A stretch of 64,000 bases of DNA from Granulicella sp. L60 (GCF_009765825.1 NZ_LMUR01000015.1:652798-716797); one strand, 5' to 3'; positions 28,949 to 38,122 are shown, counted from the stretch's first letter. Numbers and translations: made by a program. The notes: generated by a model not told the origin, from the sequence alone.

Positions 28949-29671
28949 TCAGTCCATTCCTGCCTTCCCGTTGGACCAATGTGCTTTGGTCTTCAAGAGT
29001 TGAATTGGGAAACGCTGTACGCGAAGTTCCTGTCGTATCTTTTGAATGGACAAGGCCTGCCCAGTCAAGACACAGCAGGGATTGCGCATCGTACGGGCCG
29101 TGAGATCGATCGTTATGAAAGCATCGTAAAGATGCCCATGGTCTGCCTTCTTCTCGATGAGATTAATTGAAGGTATTCCAAGGAACTGAAGGACGGGCTC
29201 CGATTCCTTGATCGATGAGACCTCGAAGATGTAGGTGTTGGGTTCATTTCCACTTGCAATATCGTGAAGTGCCTTTGCGGTTGCAAATGAAGTTTCATCG
29301 CCGAAGAAGATCACCGGGTCTTCAATGAGCGTAAGATCGAGTGCATTCCTAAGTTGCCTGATATTGCAGATGTCACCTTCATCCAGTCCCGCTGCCCACA
29401 AAGACCCCGGCCCTCTGTCGTGCAGGAAAAGAATAAATTCGGCAGAGCCCCTTATAGGATCCCACCTCATGGGCGTATAGGAGCGCGTGGTCAGATTCCC
29501 GACATTGAATCGGACGACCTGGCCAGGCAACCAGGCTGCTCCTTTGAGGCTCTCGCCGGTTATCTCCAGGCATTGCAATCGTTCGCTGAGGAACCGCACC
29601 TTGGAAACCGTGACCTGACGGAAGATGACTCTTTCGATCGCGGTCGACATGAATTTGGGAATAGGGATCAT
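28949..29671 (-). CDS. siderophore-interacting FAD-binding protein
   Basis: A 240-residue flavoprotein of the siderophore-interacting (SIP/ViuB) family, which reduces ferric siderophores in the cytoplasm. The FAD-binding motif RSYTP lies near residue 62, and the SIP C-terminal domain is recognisable in VIFFGDETSFATAKALHD and TGQALSIQKIRQELRV. The start has AGGAGA 8 bp upstream. It is the last gene of the EmrB-TolC-EmrA unit, 18 bp downstream of the adaptor gene. That link is unusual and suggests either that the pump exports a siderophore-like molecule or that the enzyme reduces the pump's substrate. Both are inference. Confidence 0.82.
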   Translation of the reverse strand: MIPIPKFMSTAIERVIFRQVTVSKVRFLSERLQCLEITGESLKGAAWLPGQVVRFNVGNLTTRSYTPMRWDPIRGSAEFILFLHDRGPGSLWAAGLDEGDICNIRQLRNALDLTLIEDPVIFFGDETSFATAKALHDIASGNEPNTYIFEVSSIKESEPVLQFLGIPSINLIEKKADHGHLYDAFITIDLTARTMRNPCCVLTGQALSIQKIRQELRVQRFPIQLLKTKAHWSNGKAGMD

Positions 29672-29689
29672 CGACGGTATCTCCTGGCC

Positions 29690-30955
29690 TTAGTTAAGAT
29701 GGACCTTTGGTTCAACCGACATTCCAGCCCGCAGTTGATCCAGGTCTGCTTGGCCACTCTGGAAATGAATCCGTACAGGGAGACGCTGAATGACCTTGAC
29801 GTAATTACCGGTCGCATTTTCAGATGGAAGAACGCTCGCGCGGTCGCCTGTCGCAGCAGGCATATCCTCGATATATCCATGAAATGTTCTGGCCAGGGCG
29901 TCCACTGTGATGTCCACGGACTGGCCTGGATGCATCCTGCGAACCTGAGTTTCTTTGAAGTTGGCGACTACCCACGGATCCCCCACCTGAGCGATCATGA
30001 GGAGTTGCCCTCCCGCTGAGACACGGTTCCCCAGCTCTGCGCTGCGCTGCAGTACAACTCCGTCAACAGGTGCGACCACATGGCAATATGAGAGATTCAA
30101 CTTTGCCTGCTCAAGCTTCGCAGCATATGACTTGAGGCTGGCAAGCCTGCTTTCCGTATTCGCTTTCCTGATCGCCACCTGTTTGGGATTATTCTCCAGC
30201 GTTTGCCGCTGCTTGGCCTGTTGCTCGAGGAGCTGAGCTTGCCGTTGTTCGATGAGTTTTTTCTGTGATGCCACGGCGGCTGCCGTGGCGTCAACGTTCG
30301 CGGAGTTAGACTTTGCCGTCGATAGATATTGATCATAGTCAGACTCTGCCAATTCCTGCTTGTCAACCAACTGCTTATAGCGTTCAACATCCTTCAGGCT
30401 CTTGGTGTTGGTCGCCTCCGCCTGGCGGAGCTTGGCTATATCCGAATCGTAATCGTGCTCTGCAGCCTGAAGCGCCGCCCGTGCGTTCAGTACCTCGGCG
30501 TCATTGGTCGAAAGATCGCTGCGGTTGCTCACTTCCGTGATCGAAACATTTGGAGATTCGGCATGGAGTTGTGCGAGTGCCTGGTCGTAGTCGGCCTGAG
30601 CTTGCGCCAAATCGATCTCTGCGTCCTTTGTGTCCAGGTCGACGAGTGGTTGACCGGCATGGACCCTCTGATTGTCTTCTGCGTAGACAGCGGTGACAGT
30701 GCCCCCGACACGCGCAGCAATGGGGTTCAAATGACCATCTACCTGAGCGTCGTCGGTGTTCTCGTAATTACGTGAGTGAAGCCACCAAACCAGACACCCC
30801 GCAAGGAGAAACAAAACGACCACGACGGCAATCAGAATGCCTCGTGCACGTTTCTTGGGATCGGGCGGCGATGGTGGCGTTCCATTCTCTGACGGATGCT
30901 CGGAGTCATGGCTGCTCTTTTCATTCATGTTCTCGTTACCGTTTTGCTCTGGCAT
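29690..30955 (-). CDS. HlyD/EmrA-family membrane fusion protein
   Basis: A 421-residue adaptor of a tripartite MFS efflux pump. A hydrophilic Pro/Ser-rich cytoplasmic tail precedes one TM segment (GILIAVVVVLFLLAGCLVWW, ~38-58) and the EmrA hallmark NTDDAQVDGHLNPIAARV. A long coiled-coil hairpin follows (~100-270, with QAQLLEQQAKQRQTLE), then the second lipoyl half (SYCHVVAPVDGVVLQRS) and a beta-barrel. Only 1 bp separates its start from the preceding TolC-like gene's stop, so the two are translationally coupled. Confidence 0.92.
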   Translation of the reverse strand: MPEQNGNENMNEKSSHDSEHPSENGTPPSPPDPKKRARGILIAVVVVLFLLAGCLVWWLHSRNYENTDDAQVDGHLNPIAARVGGTVTAVYAEDNQRVHAGQPLVDLDTKDAEIDLAQAQADYDQALAQLHAESPNVSITEVSNRSDLSTNDAEVLNARAALQAAEHDYDSDIAKLRQAEATNTKSLKDVERYKQLVDKQELAESDYDQYLSTAKSNSANVDATAAAVASQKKLIEQRQAQLLEQQAKQRQTLENNPKQVAIRKANTESRLASLKSYAAKLEQAKLNLSYCHVVAPVDGVVLQRSAELGNRVSAGGQLLMIAQVGDPWVVANFKETQVRRMHPGQSVDITVDALARTFHGYIEDMPAATGDRASVLPSENATGNYVKVIQRLPVRIHFQSGQADLDQLRAGMSVEPKVHLN

Positions 30956-30956
30956 G

Positions 30957-32519
30957 TCATTTTCCTTTCAGGATGTCGGGTATGGTAGCTTCCGCCGTGC
31001 CCATCGCGCGGGCAAGACTAATCTTTCCAAGGTTCAGGGAATATAAGCTGCTGATGTAATCGTGCTCTGCGGAAGCTAGCGTCTCCTGCGATTGAATGAC
31101 CTCGACGGAGTCCGCGACACCGGCTGCGTATCGGTCCAGAGACTGTTGCAGCGTATTCTTCGCCAGACTGCGATTGCTCTCTGCAACCTGCACTTGCTTT
31201 GTGGCGACCTGAAGATCGACCAGAGCACTTCGAACGTCGTCCTCAACCACGCCACGTTGGTCGCTTGCCTCCGCCTTGCGCTGCCGCAGGGAAGCATCCG
31301 CCTGCTGAACGTCCGACCTTGTTCGTCCGCTGTTGAAGATCGGCACCGTGAGCGTAGCCGTTGCGGAGAAGACGCCGGCGCCCTTGTCGGGATTGACCCC
31401 CTGCAAACCGTAATAGCCGTTGATTCCCAGGTAAGGTAGATACTCTGATTTGGAGGCGTGGTAGGCCTCCTCGGCAGCCTTCACCTGCAGGGTCGCCGCC
31501 TTCAGGTCGGCCCGTTGACTCAGAGCCGAATGGATCGCCTCGTCAGCAGCGGTCAGCGCGGGCGCCTCTGTGGAAAGCTTTTCTGCTAGATTGAGCTCTC
31601 TGCCAGGATCAATGCCAATGATGCGGGCCAGTTGCATCTTTTGCTTAATCAGGTCGCCGAGCTGGGAACTGAGTCTTTGTTGTTCCGTCTGCAATTGGAC
31701 GAGGCTGCGGTTTGCGTCGATGCTGGCCTTGGTTCCCGCTCTGGTCTGGTCGGCAGCCTGCTTATAACTGGCTTCCGCGTATCGAACCTGAATCTCCTGT
31801 GACTCCACGAGTGCTGCCGTCGCGAGGACGCGGAGATAGGAGCCACCTACCGCAACGCTGATGAGTTCGCGTGCATCCCGCAAGTTCATCAGCGTTGCCT
31901 CGCGATTGGCATCTGCCGAACGGAGATTGTGGAGATCGGTGAGACTGAGTTGCTCCGTCACATTTCCCTGCAGGCTGTAGTAGTGGTAAGGACCTACTAC
32001 GGTGGGCAACGATACATTTCCCCCGAAAACAGATGAGGAGAGACCTTGTGTTTGGAGGTCGACCTTCGCTCCGTTCTCAGAAAGCGTCGCGTAGATGTTG
32101 GGCAGCAACGCACTCAGCGCGCTGAGCCTCTGTGCGCGCACCTGTCTTGAGGAAGCGTCGGATGCAAGTCCAGCGAGGTTATATCTCAGGCCAAGCTCGA
32201 TCGCTTTGGGAAAGGTCAACTCGACCTCACCGTCACCGGGAAGATTGGCCTCTGAGCTACCCGAATAGTTACCTTGAACCTGGATGGTCGGGTTGACGGT
32301 ATTTACGCTCGAACTTGAGCTTCCGCTGGCAGACTGTTGCACCGTGACACCCGAGCCGCTCTGACTACGTCCCGAGAGCTGCACCTGCTGGGCCTGTGGT
32401 GTCTGCGAAGCCGAGGATGACGATTGCCCCCAAGCTCCAATGCACATGCAGAAGGCCAACGCGCAAGCAAGGACTTGCGTTTTCTGTCTTGTCGACTGTT
32501 GTAACGAGTACCCCTTCAT
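30957..32519 (-). CDS. TolC-family outer-membrane efflux protein
   Basis: A 520-residue outer-membrane channel. I choose the ATG at 32519: GAGGAAGG lies 5 bp upstream and the signal peptide QVLACALAFCMCIGAWGQ follows at once. The frame stays open further upstream, but only antisense to the transporter coding sequence. A Ser/Gln/Gly-rich mature N-terminus (~25-85) is followed by two outer-membrane-efflux repeats (ELTFPKAIELGLRYNLAG ... EEAYHASKSEYLPYLGING). The gene starts 11 bp after the emrB-like stop and is followed after 1 bp by the adaptor gene, completing an EmrAB-TolC-type pump. Confidence 0.9.
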   Translation of the reverse strand: MKGYSLQQSTRQKTQVLACALAFCMCIGAWGQSSSSASQTPQAQQVQLSGRSQSGSGVTVQQSASGSSSSSVNTVNPTIQVQGNYSGSSEANLPGDGEVELTFPKAIELGLRYNLAGLASDASSRQVRAQRLSALSALLPNIYATLSENGAKVDLQTQGLSSSVFGGNVSLPTVVGPYHYYSLQGNVTEQLSLTDLHNLRSADANREATLMNLRDARELISVAVGGSYLRVLATAALVESQEIQVRYAEASYKQAADQTRAGTKASIDANRSLVQLQTEQQRLSSQLGDLIKQKMQLARIIGIDPGRELNLAEKLSTEAPALTAADEAIHSALSQRADLKAATLQVKAAEEAYHASKSEYLPYLGINGYYGLQGVNPDKGAGVFSATATLTVPIFNSGRTRSDVQQADASLRQRKAEASDQRGVVEDDVRSALVDLQVATKQVQVAESNRSLAKNTLQQSLDRYAAGVADSVEVIQSQETLASAEHDYISSLYSLNLGKISLARAMGTAEATIPDILKGK

Positions 32520-32530
32520 ATATTCCTTCC

Positions 32531-34114
32531 TCAATGCATCACGATTTCTGTACTTGTGTTTTTTTTCATCATGAATGCCCAGGGAGCCATGCACAGGCAT
32601 GCAAAGGCGAAAAAGAAAATGATGTCGATGTAGGAAAGGACGCTGGCCTGCTGCTGGACCTGTTGATAAAACTGGCTCAGCGCCTGGTTGTGCGCTGCGC
32701 CGGTCGACGTTCCGCTCGCAAGATGCTGGTTCGTCATCGCGGTAATCCTGCTCGTATAGAACACGTTGCCCTTTGTAGTGTGGCGTACGAGCGCGTTCTG
32801 GTGTACCTGCCGATGACGCGCGAGCATCGTAGTAAGGTAGGCCGTTCCACACGAACCTCCAATATTGCGTGCCAGGTTGGTCATGCCGGAGACGTCATTG
32901 TTCTTGTTGGCTGGAACTCCGACGTAAGACATGGTGCTGATTGGGATAAACACGAACGCTATTCCGAAGCCCTGCCAAAACTTAAGCTGACTTGCGTAGC
33001 CCATATTCATCTGGAGGTTGAGCCCGGACATGTAGAACAGGCTAGCGGCGCTGGCGACGAAACCGATGGCAATGAGCCAGCGGACGTCGACTTTCGGCGA
33101 AATGATTCCGACGGCGACCATGGCTATCATCGTCGCGACACCACCGCCGATCAGAGTGATGCCTGACTGCTCAGCGGTGTATCCCATCACTTCCTGGAGG
33201 AGATTTGGGAGTAGCGTGTTGACGCCATAGAGAGCGGCCCCCATGACAAACATCATTCCCATAGCTACGGTGAAATTTCTGTTGGTAAAGAGTGTTAGAT
33301 CGAGAATGGGACGTCGCTTCTTCCGGGCCAACCACAGCTCCCATAAGATCACTGCTACGAATGAAACCAGAGAGATGACTGCGAAGGACGCGATGAAACT
33401 GGAACCGAACCAGTCATCCTCCTGCCCCTTATCAAGCACAACTTCCAGTGTTCCGAAGGTCAGAGAAAGTAAGCCAAATCCCAGATAGTCCAGGCGGAAG
33501 TTAGTGCTTCGCGCCTCACGGACCTCTTTCTGAATCGCAGGCGGATCTTCCACTAACCTATGCGTAAAGAAGAGCGAGATTGCGACGATCGGAAGATTGA
33601 TAAAGAAGATCCACCGCCAGTCGAAGTTGTCCGTAAGCCAACCCCCGAGGGTTGGCCCCACGGTGGGCGCGAGAACGATGGCCATTCCATAGAGTGCGAA
33701 CGCCTGGCTTCGCTTCTCCGGCGGAAATGTGTCGGCGAGAATGGACTGCTCGGAAGGTGCCAGGCCCCCTCCGCCAGCACCTTGTAAGACGCGGAAAAAT
33801 AGCAGTAACGGTAATGTCGGTGCTAGGCCGCAGAGCAGGGAACTGATGCCGAATAGGGCCACGCACGTCATATAGAAACGTTTACGACCTATAAGGCTGG
33901 AGATGTAGGAAGCAATCGGAAGAACAACCGCGTTCGAAACCAGATAAGAGGTGAGAACCCAAGTGGCCTCGTCCTGCCCGGCACCCAAGGATCCCGCGAT
34001 GTGCGGCAAGGCTACGTTGGCGACAGAGGTGTCTAGGACCTCCATAAATGTAGCGAGGCTCACAACGATCGCAATCATCCATGGGTTGTGCTTCGGAGTC
34101 CAACGCTCTTCCAT
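32531..34114 (-). CDS. EmrB/QacA-type MFS drug transporter (DHA2, 14 TM)
   Basis: A 527-residue drug:proton antiporter, first gene of the operon. The DHA2 motifs are clear: VVSLATFMEVLDTSVANVAL in TM1 (with the conserved Asp), the loop motif SYISSLIGRKRFY, and GGLAPSEQSILADTFPPEKR after TM4. Fourteen hydrophobic segments fit the length. It couples to the HlyD-type adaptor and TolC-type channel encoded directly behind it. A TetR gene is divergent 228 bp away and likely represses the operon. Confidence 0.92.
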   Translation of the reverse strand: MEERWTPKHNPWMIAIVVSLATFMEVLDTSVANVALPHIAGSLGAGQDEATWVLTSYLVSNAVVLPIASYISSLIGRKRFYMTCVALFGISSLLCGLAPTLPLLLFFRVLQGAGGGGLAPSEQSILADTFPPEKRSQAFALYGMAIVLAPTVGPTLGGWLTDNFDWRWIFFINLPIVAISLFFTHRLVEDPPAIQKEVREARSTNFRLDYLGFGLLSLTFGTLEVVLDKGQEDDWFGSSFIASFAVISLVSFVAVILWELWLARKKRRPILDLTLFTNRNFTVAMGMMFVMGAALYGVNTLLPNLLQEVMGYTAEQSGITLIGGGVATMIAMVAVGIISPKVDVRWLIAIGFVASAASLFYMSGLNLQMNMGYASQLKFWQGFGIAFVFIPISTMSYVGVPANKNNDVSGMTNLARNIGGSCGTAYLTTMLARHRQVHQNALVRHTTKGNVFYTSRITAMTNQHLASGTSTGAAHNQALSQFYQQVQQQASVLSYIDIIFFFAFACLCMAPWAFMMKKNTSTEIVMH

Positions 34115-34270
34115 CAGTTTTCCCTTCTATTTGTTTCAACCACGTTTGATATCTGATCCGCCACGTGTTTCGGCCCGGGAGTTTCGCGGTGGTGGTAGTG
34201 CTCTCGATCGTTGCGTCCGATACTTCGAGGCTGCAATCGACCATCACTTCTCCTGACAAGAGTCGAAACG

Positions 34271-34290
34271 AAACGGTACAGTACTATGAT
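34271..34290. promoter_or_regulatory. candidate TetR operator (emrB/TetR region)
   Basis: AAACGGTACAGTACTATGAT lies between the divergent TetR and emrB-like genes. Its complement (TAGTACTGT plus a CCGTTT-like arm) recurs at 35785-35809 upstream of the peroxiredoxin and the second TetR gene. The pairing of a shared motif with two TetR genes makes an operator likely. Confidence 0.45.
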
Positions 34291-34342
34291 GCCGCTAGTT
34301 GCGGTAAGATTCCTGATGTTGCAGATTGTTTTTGGAGAATGA

Positions 34343-34990
34343 GTGAGAAAAAAAAATACGGTTGTTAAGGCGAACGAGTCAAACGGGTCTATCGATGAAC
34401 GGCTGCTGTCAGCGGCGCTCGACGTCTTCCTTGAAAAAGGGTTCGCAGCGGCGACGATCGATGAGATTGCTGGAAAGGCCAAATCATCCAAGCTCACTCT
34501 TTACAACCATTACGGAAACAAAGAAGGACTGTTCGAAGCCGTGGTGCGGAGGCAAAACGCGGCTATGCTGGAGGTCGTGACTATGACCCTGCCGATCGGA
34601 GGCCCTATAGAAGAGTTCCTCCATACGATGGCTAACCGCCTTTATGCGAGCCTTCTTCTGAAGGAGACCGTTGGAATGTTAAGGATTTTGCATGCCGAGG
34701 CAGAACGGTTTCCAAAACTCACTGAGTACTTCGATAAGGCGGGCCCCACAAAAGCAAACCAACTTCTCGCGGCGGAGCTGGAAAAGCAGATGGAGCTCGG
34801 AGTTCTAGAAATGGCCGACCCAATCTTGGCTGGTGAACAGTTTTTTCATCTCTCGCTCGGTGAAGTGACGCGGCGCCTGCTCTTAGGCACTCGGCCAGCC
34901 CTGAGCAAGTCCGAGACACAGAAACGAATCGCGGGTGGTATCGCTGTTTTCCTCAAGGCTTATGCAAAAACTCAACGCGCCGATAGGTGA
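34343..34990 (+). CDS. TetR/AcrR-family regulator
   Basis: A 215-residue regulator starting with GTG after GGAG (34334-34337). The helix-turn-helix (AALDVFLEKGFAAATIDEIAGKAKSSKLTLYNHYGNKEGLFEAV, ~20-65) and the C-terminal AefR-like helical domain (LLLKETVGMLRILHAEAERFPKLTEYF) are complete. It is divergent from the emrB-tolC-emrA operon and is the likely local repressor; the motif at 34271-34290 is the candidate operator. Confidence 0.88.
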   Translation: MRKKNTVVKANESNGSIDERLLSAALDVFLEKGFAAATIDEIAGKAKSSKLTLYNHYGNKEGLFEAVVRRQNAAMLEVVTMTLPIGGPIEEFLHTMANRLYASLLLKETVGMLRILHAEAERFPKLTEYFDKAGPTKANQLLAAELEKQMELGVLEMADPILAGEQFFHLSLGEVTRRLLLGTRPALSKSETQKRIAGGIAVFLKAYAKTQRADR

Positions 34991-35066
34991 GTCCCGCATG
35001 GCCCTCAATCCGGCAGTGCCACGCGGACGGTTAGCTCTCGGCCGCAGAAGGAGATACGCACTTCAA

Positions 35067-35714
35067 TCATTTTTCGCCGTAGGCAGCAAGGAACATGCGT
35101 ACCGCATTCCGAACGCGGATCTCTTTCTCACGTTTTGTGGGCAACTGCCCAAGAGACAAGACCATCCGGCGCATCGGTTCTCCCATCAAGGCATCAACCA
35201 GCTGCTCCGCAGCGATGGTAACGTGTTCAATCTGCAGATGTCCGTCCCGAATCTTCTGTCGTAGGTATTTGACGAGAACCGCTTCAAGGCGCCCATATCC
35301 ATGCTGCTTGAACATTCTGCCGATCTCCGGGGAATTCTTGGCTTCCATATAGAGGATACGGACGAGCGATACGGAATCAGCTGTCAGACTGACTTCGAGC
35401 ACATGCATTCCGAACGACTGCAGCGCATTTTCGAGAGTCGAAGTTGTTCGAAGAAGCTCCGCTAGCGGCTCATAAACTTGATCGGTTCGTGCCCGGATCA
35501 TCGCTGCGAAGAGAAGCTTCTTGCTTGGATACCGGCTGTAATATGTGCCCTTGGACGCTTTCGCTCGGTTGGCCATTTCGCCAACGCTCGCAGCGGAATA
35601 GCCGTACTCGAAGAAGACCTCCGCGGCAGTGTCTAGGAGTTCCTTCTCCCTTTCATCCGAGAGGCGAAATCGCAAAGAGACTTCTTGTGACTTCAGGCGA
35701 GTTGTCTTAGGCAT
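35067..35714 (-). CDS. TetR/AcrR-family regulator
   Basis: A 215-residue regulator of the same AefR-like subgroup as the gene at 34343: HTH LLDTAAEVFFEYGYSAASVGEMANRAKASKGTYYSRYPSKKLLFAA and a C-terminal segment SVSLVRILYMEAKNSPEIGRMF. The two face each other (tail to tail, 76 bp apart). It is divergent from the peroxiredoxin gene, with the operator-like motif 35785-35809 between them, so it may control that gene, the pump, or both. Confidence 0.87.
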   Translation of the reverse strand: MPKTTRLKSQEVSLRFRLSDEREKELLDTAAEVFFEYGYSAASVGEMANRAKASKGTYYSRYPSKKLLFAAMIRARTDQVYEPLAELLRTTSTLENALQSFGMHVLEVSLTADSVSLVRILYMEAKNSPEIGRMFKQHGYGRLEAVLVKYLRQKIRDGHLQIEHVTIAAEQLVDALMGEPMRRMVLSLGQLPTKREKEIRVRNAVRMFLAAYGEK

Positions 35715-35784
35715 TGTTTAAACCTAATGCGTTCGAGGCAATATAAGTTGCATCAGCGCGCCAAATGCTTCATCTCAACCAGTG

Positions 35785-35809
35785 TAGTACTGTGCGGTAC
35801 GATACGGTA
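35785..35809. promoter_or_regulatory. candidate TetR operator (peroxiredoxin region)
   Basis: A partly repetitive segment, TAGTACTGT then GCGGTACGATACGGTA, 31 bp upstream of the peroxiredoxin ATG. TAGTACTGT is shared exactly (as its complement) with 34278-34286. Confidence 0.45.
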
Positions 35810-35839
35810 AGCAGGCAGTCGTTTTATAGAGGAGCAGAA

Positions 35840-36400
35840 ATGTCAAAAGCAAGAATGCTTGTCGTAGCTCTTATCGTCTTGGTAGGAGGTGTCGTGGCCT
35901 TCGCCGTGCACAGTCTCACCGCTAAAGACATTGCCATGCCGCAGGTCGGGCAGCAGGCGCCAACTTTTGTCCTGCCCTCGCAAGATGGCACGCAGATCTC
36001 ACTGGATAGCTTCAAGGGTAAGTGGGTGGTGCTCTACTTCTATCCGAAAGACATGAGTTCCGGCTGCACCCTCGAGGCCCACAACTTTCAGCGCGATCAG
36101 GACAAGTTCACCAAACAAAACGCGGTGATCGTGGGTATTAGTGTCGACACCGCCGAGAGCCATAAGCAGTTCTGCACCAAGGAAAATTTGACCTTCCGGC
36201 TGTTGGCCGATCCCTCCGCAGGCGCGGTTATAGCCTACGGTTCGCTCGCGAGCTTGGGCCCACTCAAGATTGCCAAGCGCAACACCTTTCTAATAGATCC
36301 GACCGGCAAGATCGTTAAGGTCTGGACCGGAGTCAAGTCGCAGACGCATAGCCAAGAAGTGGTGGCCGAACTGGCGACCGTCGAACAGAAGGGCATGTAA
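35840..36400 (+). CDS. membrane-anchored peroxiredoxin (BCP/AhpC-TSA)
   Basis: A 186-residue thiol peroxidase. The ATG at 35840 follows GAGGAG closely; an N-terminal hydrophobic segment (MLVVALIVLVGGVVAFAV) anchors or exports it. The thioredoxin fold carries the peroxidatic Cys in YPKDMSSGCTLEA. The resolving Cys found five residues later in typical BCPs is replaced by His; another Cys (QFCTKENL) lies further on and may resolve instead. It would reduce hydrogen peroxide or organic peroxides at the periplasmic face. A TetR gene is divergent. Confidence 0.87.
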   Translation: MSKARMLVVALIVLVGGVVAFAVHSLTAKDIAMPQVGQQAPTFVLPSQDGTQISLDSFKGKWVVLYFYPKDMSSGCTLEAHNFQRDQDKFTKQNAVIVGISVDTAESHKQFCTKENLTFRLLADPSAGAVIAYGSLASLGPLKIAKRNTFLIDPTGKIVKVWTGVKSQTHSQEVVAELATVEQKGM

Positions 36401-36520
36401 AGAGAGAATGAATCCGATCTTCGACTCTTTATTCGAGGACTGCGCCGCGCTCGTTGCGTTGCCGGCGGAGTCGGCGGCCACAGCCGCTAACCAGAGCAAG
36501 ACGGCTGCATGGTGCGCTCT

Positions 36521-37012
36521 TTATGCCACATTGGAGAGCGTGCCGAAATTTACAAGCGTCAGGCGCTCAGACCCTACCCAAAGCTGCCTAGCAACCGTTC
36601 CGTCCAGCGCGGCTTTAGGAATAGGTGTATATAGTCGGATTCCCCTTTACACCCGTTAGGCCATCTGGGCCGTAATAACCACCGGCCACCGCTTCTGGCG
36701 CAACCGCCGCATACAGCGTTGGCAGAGCTCCGCGCGCCGCGTCTTGCGCGAATGCCTTTATCATTACAATTCAGTTACTTCGGCAGCCCCCCAAGATGAT
36801 TCCCCAGATTTGTTGTTGCGTATTTAGGATCTGCTGAGAATCGGCGACCCGACCGCAGTCAACCGCCGTTGCAATTCTGCGAAAAACAACGCCCGCCAGC
36901 CTAGATTGCGCACACGCCTGGCTCATTGGCTTATAGACACGCTCGCTCTGCAGATTATCGAACTGAATCTCACCATGATTGCTTGCCGCGCTCGACACCA
37001 TCACTATGCGCG
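36521..37012 (-). pseudogene. decayed short-chain dehydrogenase/reductase
   Basis: Fragments of an SDR gene in more than one frame. From about 37012 one frame reads VMVSSAASNHGEIQFDNLQSE and KPMSQACAQSRLAGVVF, matching the catalytic region where SDRs have Ser and a YxxxK motif; here the Tyr is replaced (QACAQSRL), so the active site is lost. The C-terminus continues in another frame as GALPTLYAAVAPEAVAGGYYGPDG and ends at the TAA at 36521. The N-terminal Rossmann Gly motif is absent. It lies between the DoxX gene and the peroxiredoxin. Confidence 0.7.
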
Positions 37013-37069
37013 AAGGTTACGGTGTTGGCCTGGCCCACTCAAACCTGGAATGGGTTAGAGCTGTGTCGA

Positions 37070-37456
37070 TTACTGCCTGGCAGGTTTCGCGCTCAAGATG
37101 CCTTGGAAGCTTTCGCGGTATTGCAGGAAGACAGGCACCCAGAGGACGCAACTCACTAGCAAAGTTGCAACTCCTGGGGCAAGCGTTAAGTGAAACGCGA
37201 GAATGTTGTAGAGTTCTGCAGCAATCAATATGAGCGCGAATGGAACAAAGAAGCCGGAGAGCAACAACAGTCCACCAAGGAGTTGAACCCCGAAAACGAA
37301 CGCGTCAAAATGCGATGCAGTCATGACAGCAAAGAATTGTATCGCCAATGGATTCGCGGGCGGAGGTTCATGGATAAACCTAAAAAAACCATTTAGCCCA
37401 CTAACCGTAAACATCAACCCCAGCAGATAGCGCGCGATGATCGAAGTAATCTTCAT
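37070..37456 (-). CDS. DoxX-family membrane protein
   Basis: A 128-residue protein with four predicted TM segments (IIARYLLGLMFTVSGLNGFF; ASHFDAFVFGVQLLGGLLLL; ALILIAAELYNILAFHL; ATLLVSCVLWVPVFL), the DoxX pattern. Family members occur with redox enzymes and quinone-linked oxidoreductases. Its start overlaps the azoreductase stop (ATGA), so the two are translationally coupled and likely share the function of quinone or nitro/azo-compound handling at the membrane. Confidence 0.85.
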   Translation of the reverse strand: MKITSIIARYLLGLMFTVSGLNGFFRFIHEPPPANPLAIQFFAVMTASHFDAFVFGVQLLGGLLLLSGFFVPFALILIAAELYNILAFHLTLAPGVATLLVSCVLWVPVFLQYRESFQGILSAKPARQ

Positions 37457-38094
37457 GCGTGCCCTCCCTCAACCGTCACGGCGTGCGTCTGTACAAGCTG
37501 CAGATGCGGTGCGAGAAACGCATCGCGGTCCTGACCGTGATTCAGTGCCATGGTTCCACCTGCCGTGAGGAAGGTCGCATCCGTAAGGCCAAGGAAACCG
37601 AACAGGGACCGCAGATACGGCTCCACGAAGTTGAACGAAGCCATCCGGGTCTGGGCGTCATAGATCCCGCCGGTTGCGATGACAAACGTCGCTTTCTTGC
37701 CGATGATCAGTCCTTTCGGTATTCCCTCTGCATAGGAGAAGGTCTTGCCGACACGCGAGATCTGATCGATCCAGAGTTTGAGCACCGAGGGAACACCGAA
37801 GTTATGCATCGGCACACCGATGACATACTCATCAGCCTGCTGGAGTTCCTGGATCAAAGTGTCTGAAAGCGAAAGCAAATCCTTTTGCTCTGAAGTGCGC
37901 GCCTCCTCTGGTGTATATACGGCCCCCACCCACTCCGCAGTGATTGGCGAGATTGCAGTTGCGTTGAGGTCGCGGTCCACGACCATACCATCCGGGTGCG
38001 AAGCCTTCCATTTTGTAACGAACGCTTTGGTTAGCTCCCGCGAAACCGATCGGTCATAAAGAGGGCTGGAATCTATATGAAGCAGCGTGGGCAT
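37453..38094 (-). CDS. azoR: FMN-dependent NADH-azoreductase
   Basis: A 213-residue flavodoxin-fold enzyme of the AzoR/AcpD family, which reduces azo compounds and quinones with NADH. The FMN-binding start TLLHIDSSPLYDRSVSRELT, the GVPMHNFGVPSVLKLWIDQI region and the ATGGIYDA loop are conserved. AGGAGA lies upstream of the ATG. Reduction of quinones to quinols is the likely detoxifying role. It heads a two-gene unit with DoxX and is divergent from a TetR gene. Confidence 0.9.
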   Translation of the reverse strand: MPTLLHIDSSPLYDRSVSRELTKAFVTKWKASHPDGMVVDRDLNATAISPITAEWVGAVYTPEEARTSEQKDLLSLSDTLIQELQQADEYVIGVPMHNFGVPSVLKLWIDQISRVGKTFSYAEGIPKGLIIGKKATFVIATGGIYDAQTRMASFNFVEPYLRSLFGFLGLTDATFLTAGGTMALNHGQDRDAFLAPHLQLVQTHAVTVEGGHA

Positions 38095-38110
38095 TGTGAC
38101 ATTCTCCTAT

Positions 38111-38122
38111 CGACAGGTGTCG
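38111..38122. promoter_or_regulatory. inverted repeat, candidate TetR operator
   Basis: CGACA-GG-TGTCG is a perfect short palindrome 17 bp upstream of the azoR start. A related half-site, AAGTGTCGC, occurs at 38157-38165, after AT-rich sequence that could hold the promoters. Confidence 0.4.

Noticed and set aside
32520..32852. Upstream extension of the TolC-like gene to 32852
   Set aside because: The extension is antisense-free but lies within the transporter coding sequence; the ATG at 32519 has a ribosome-binding site and signal peptide.
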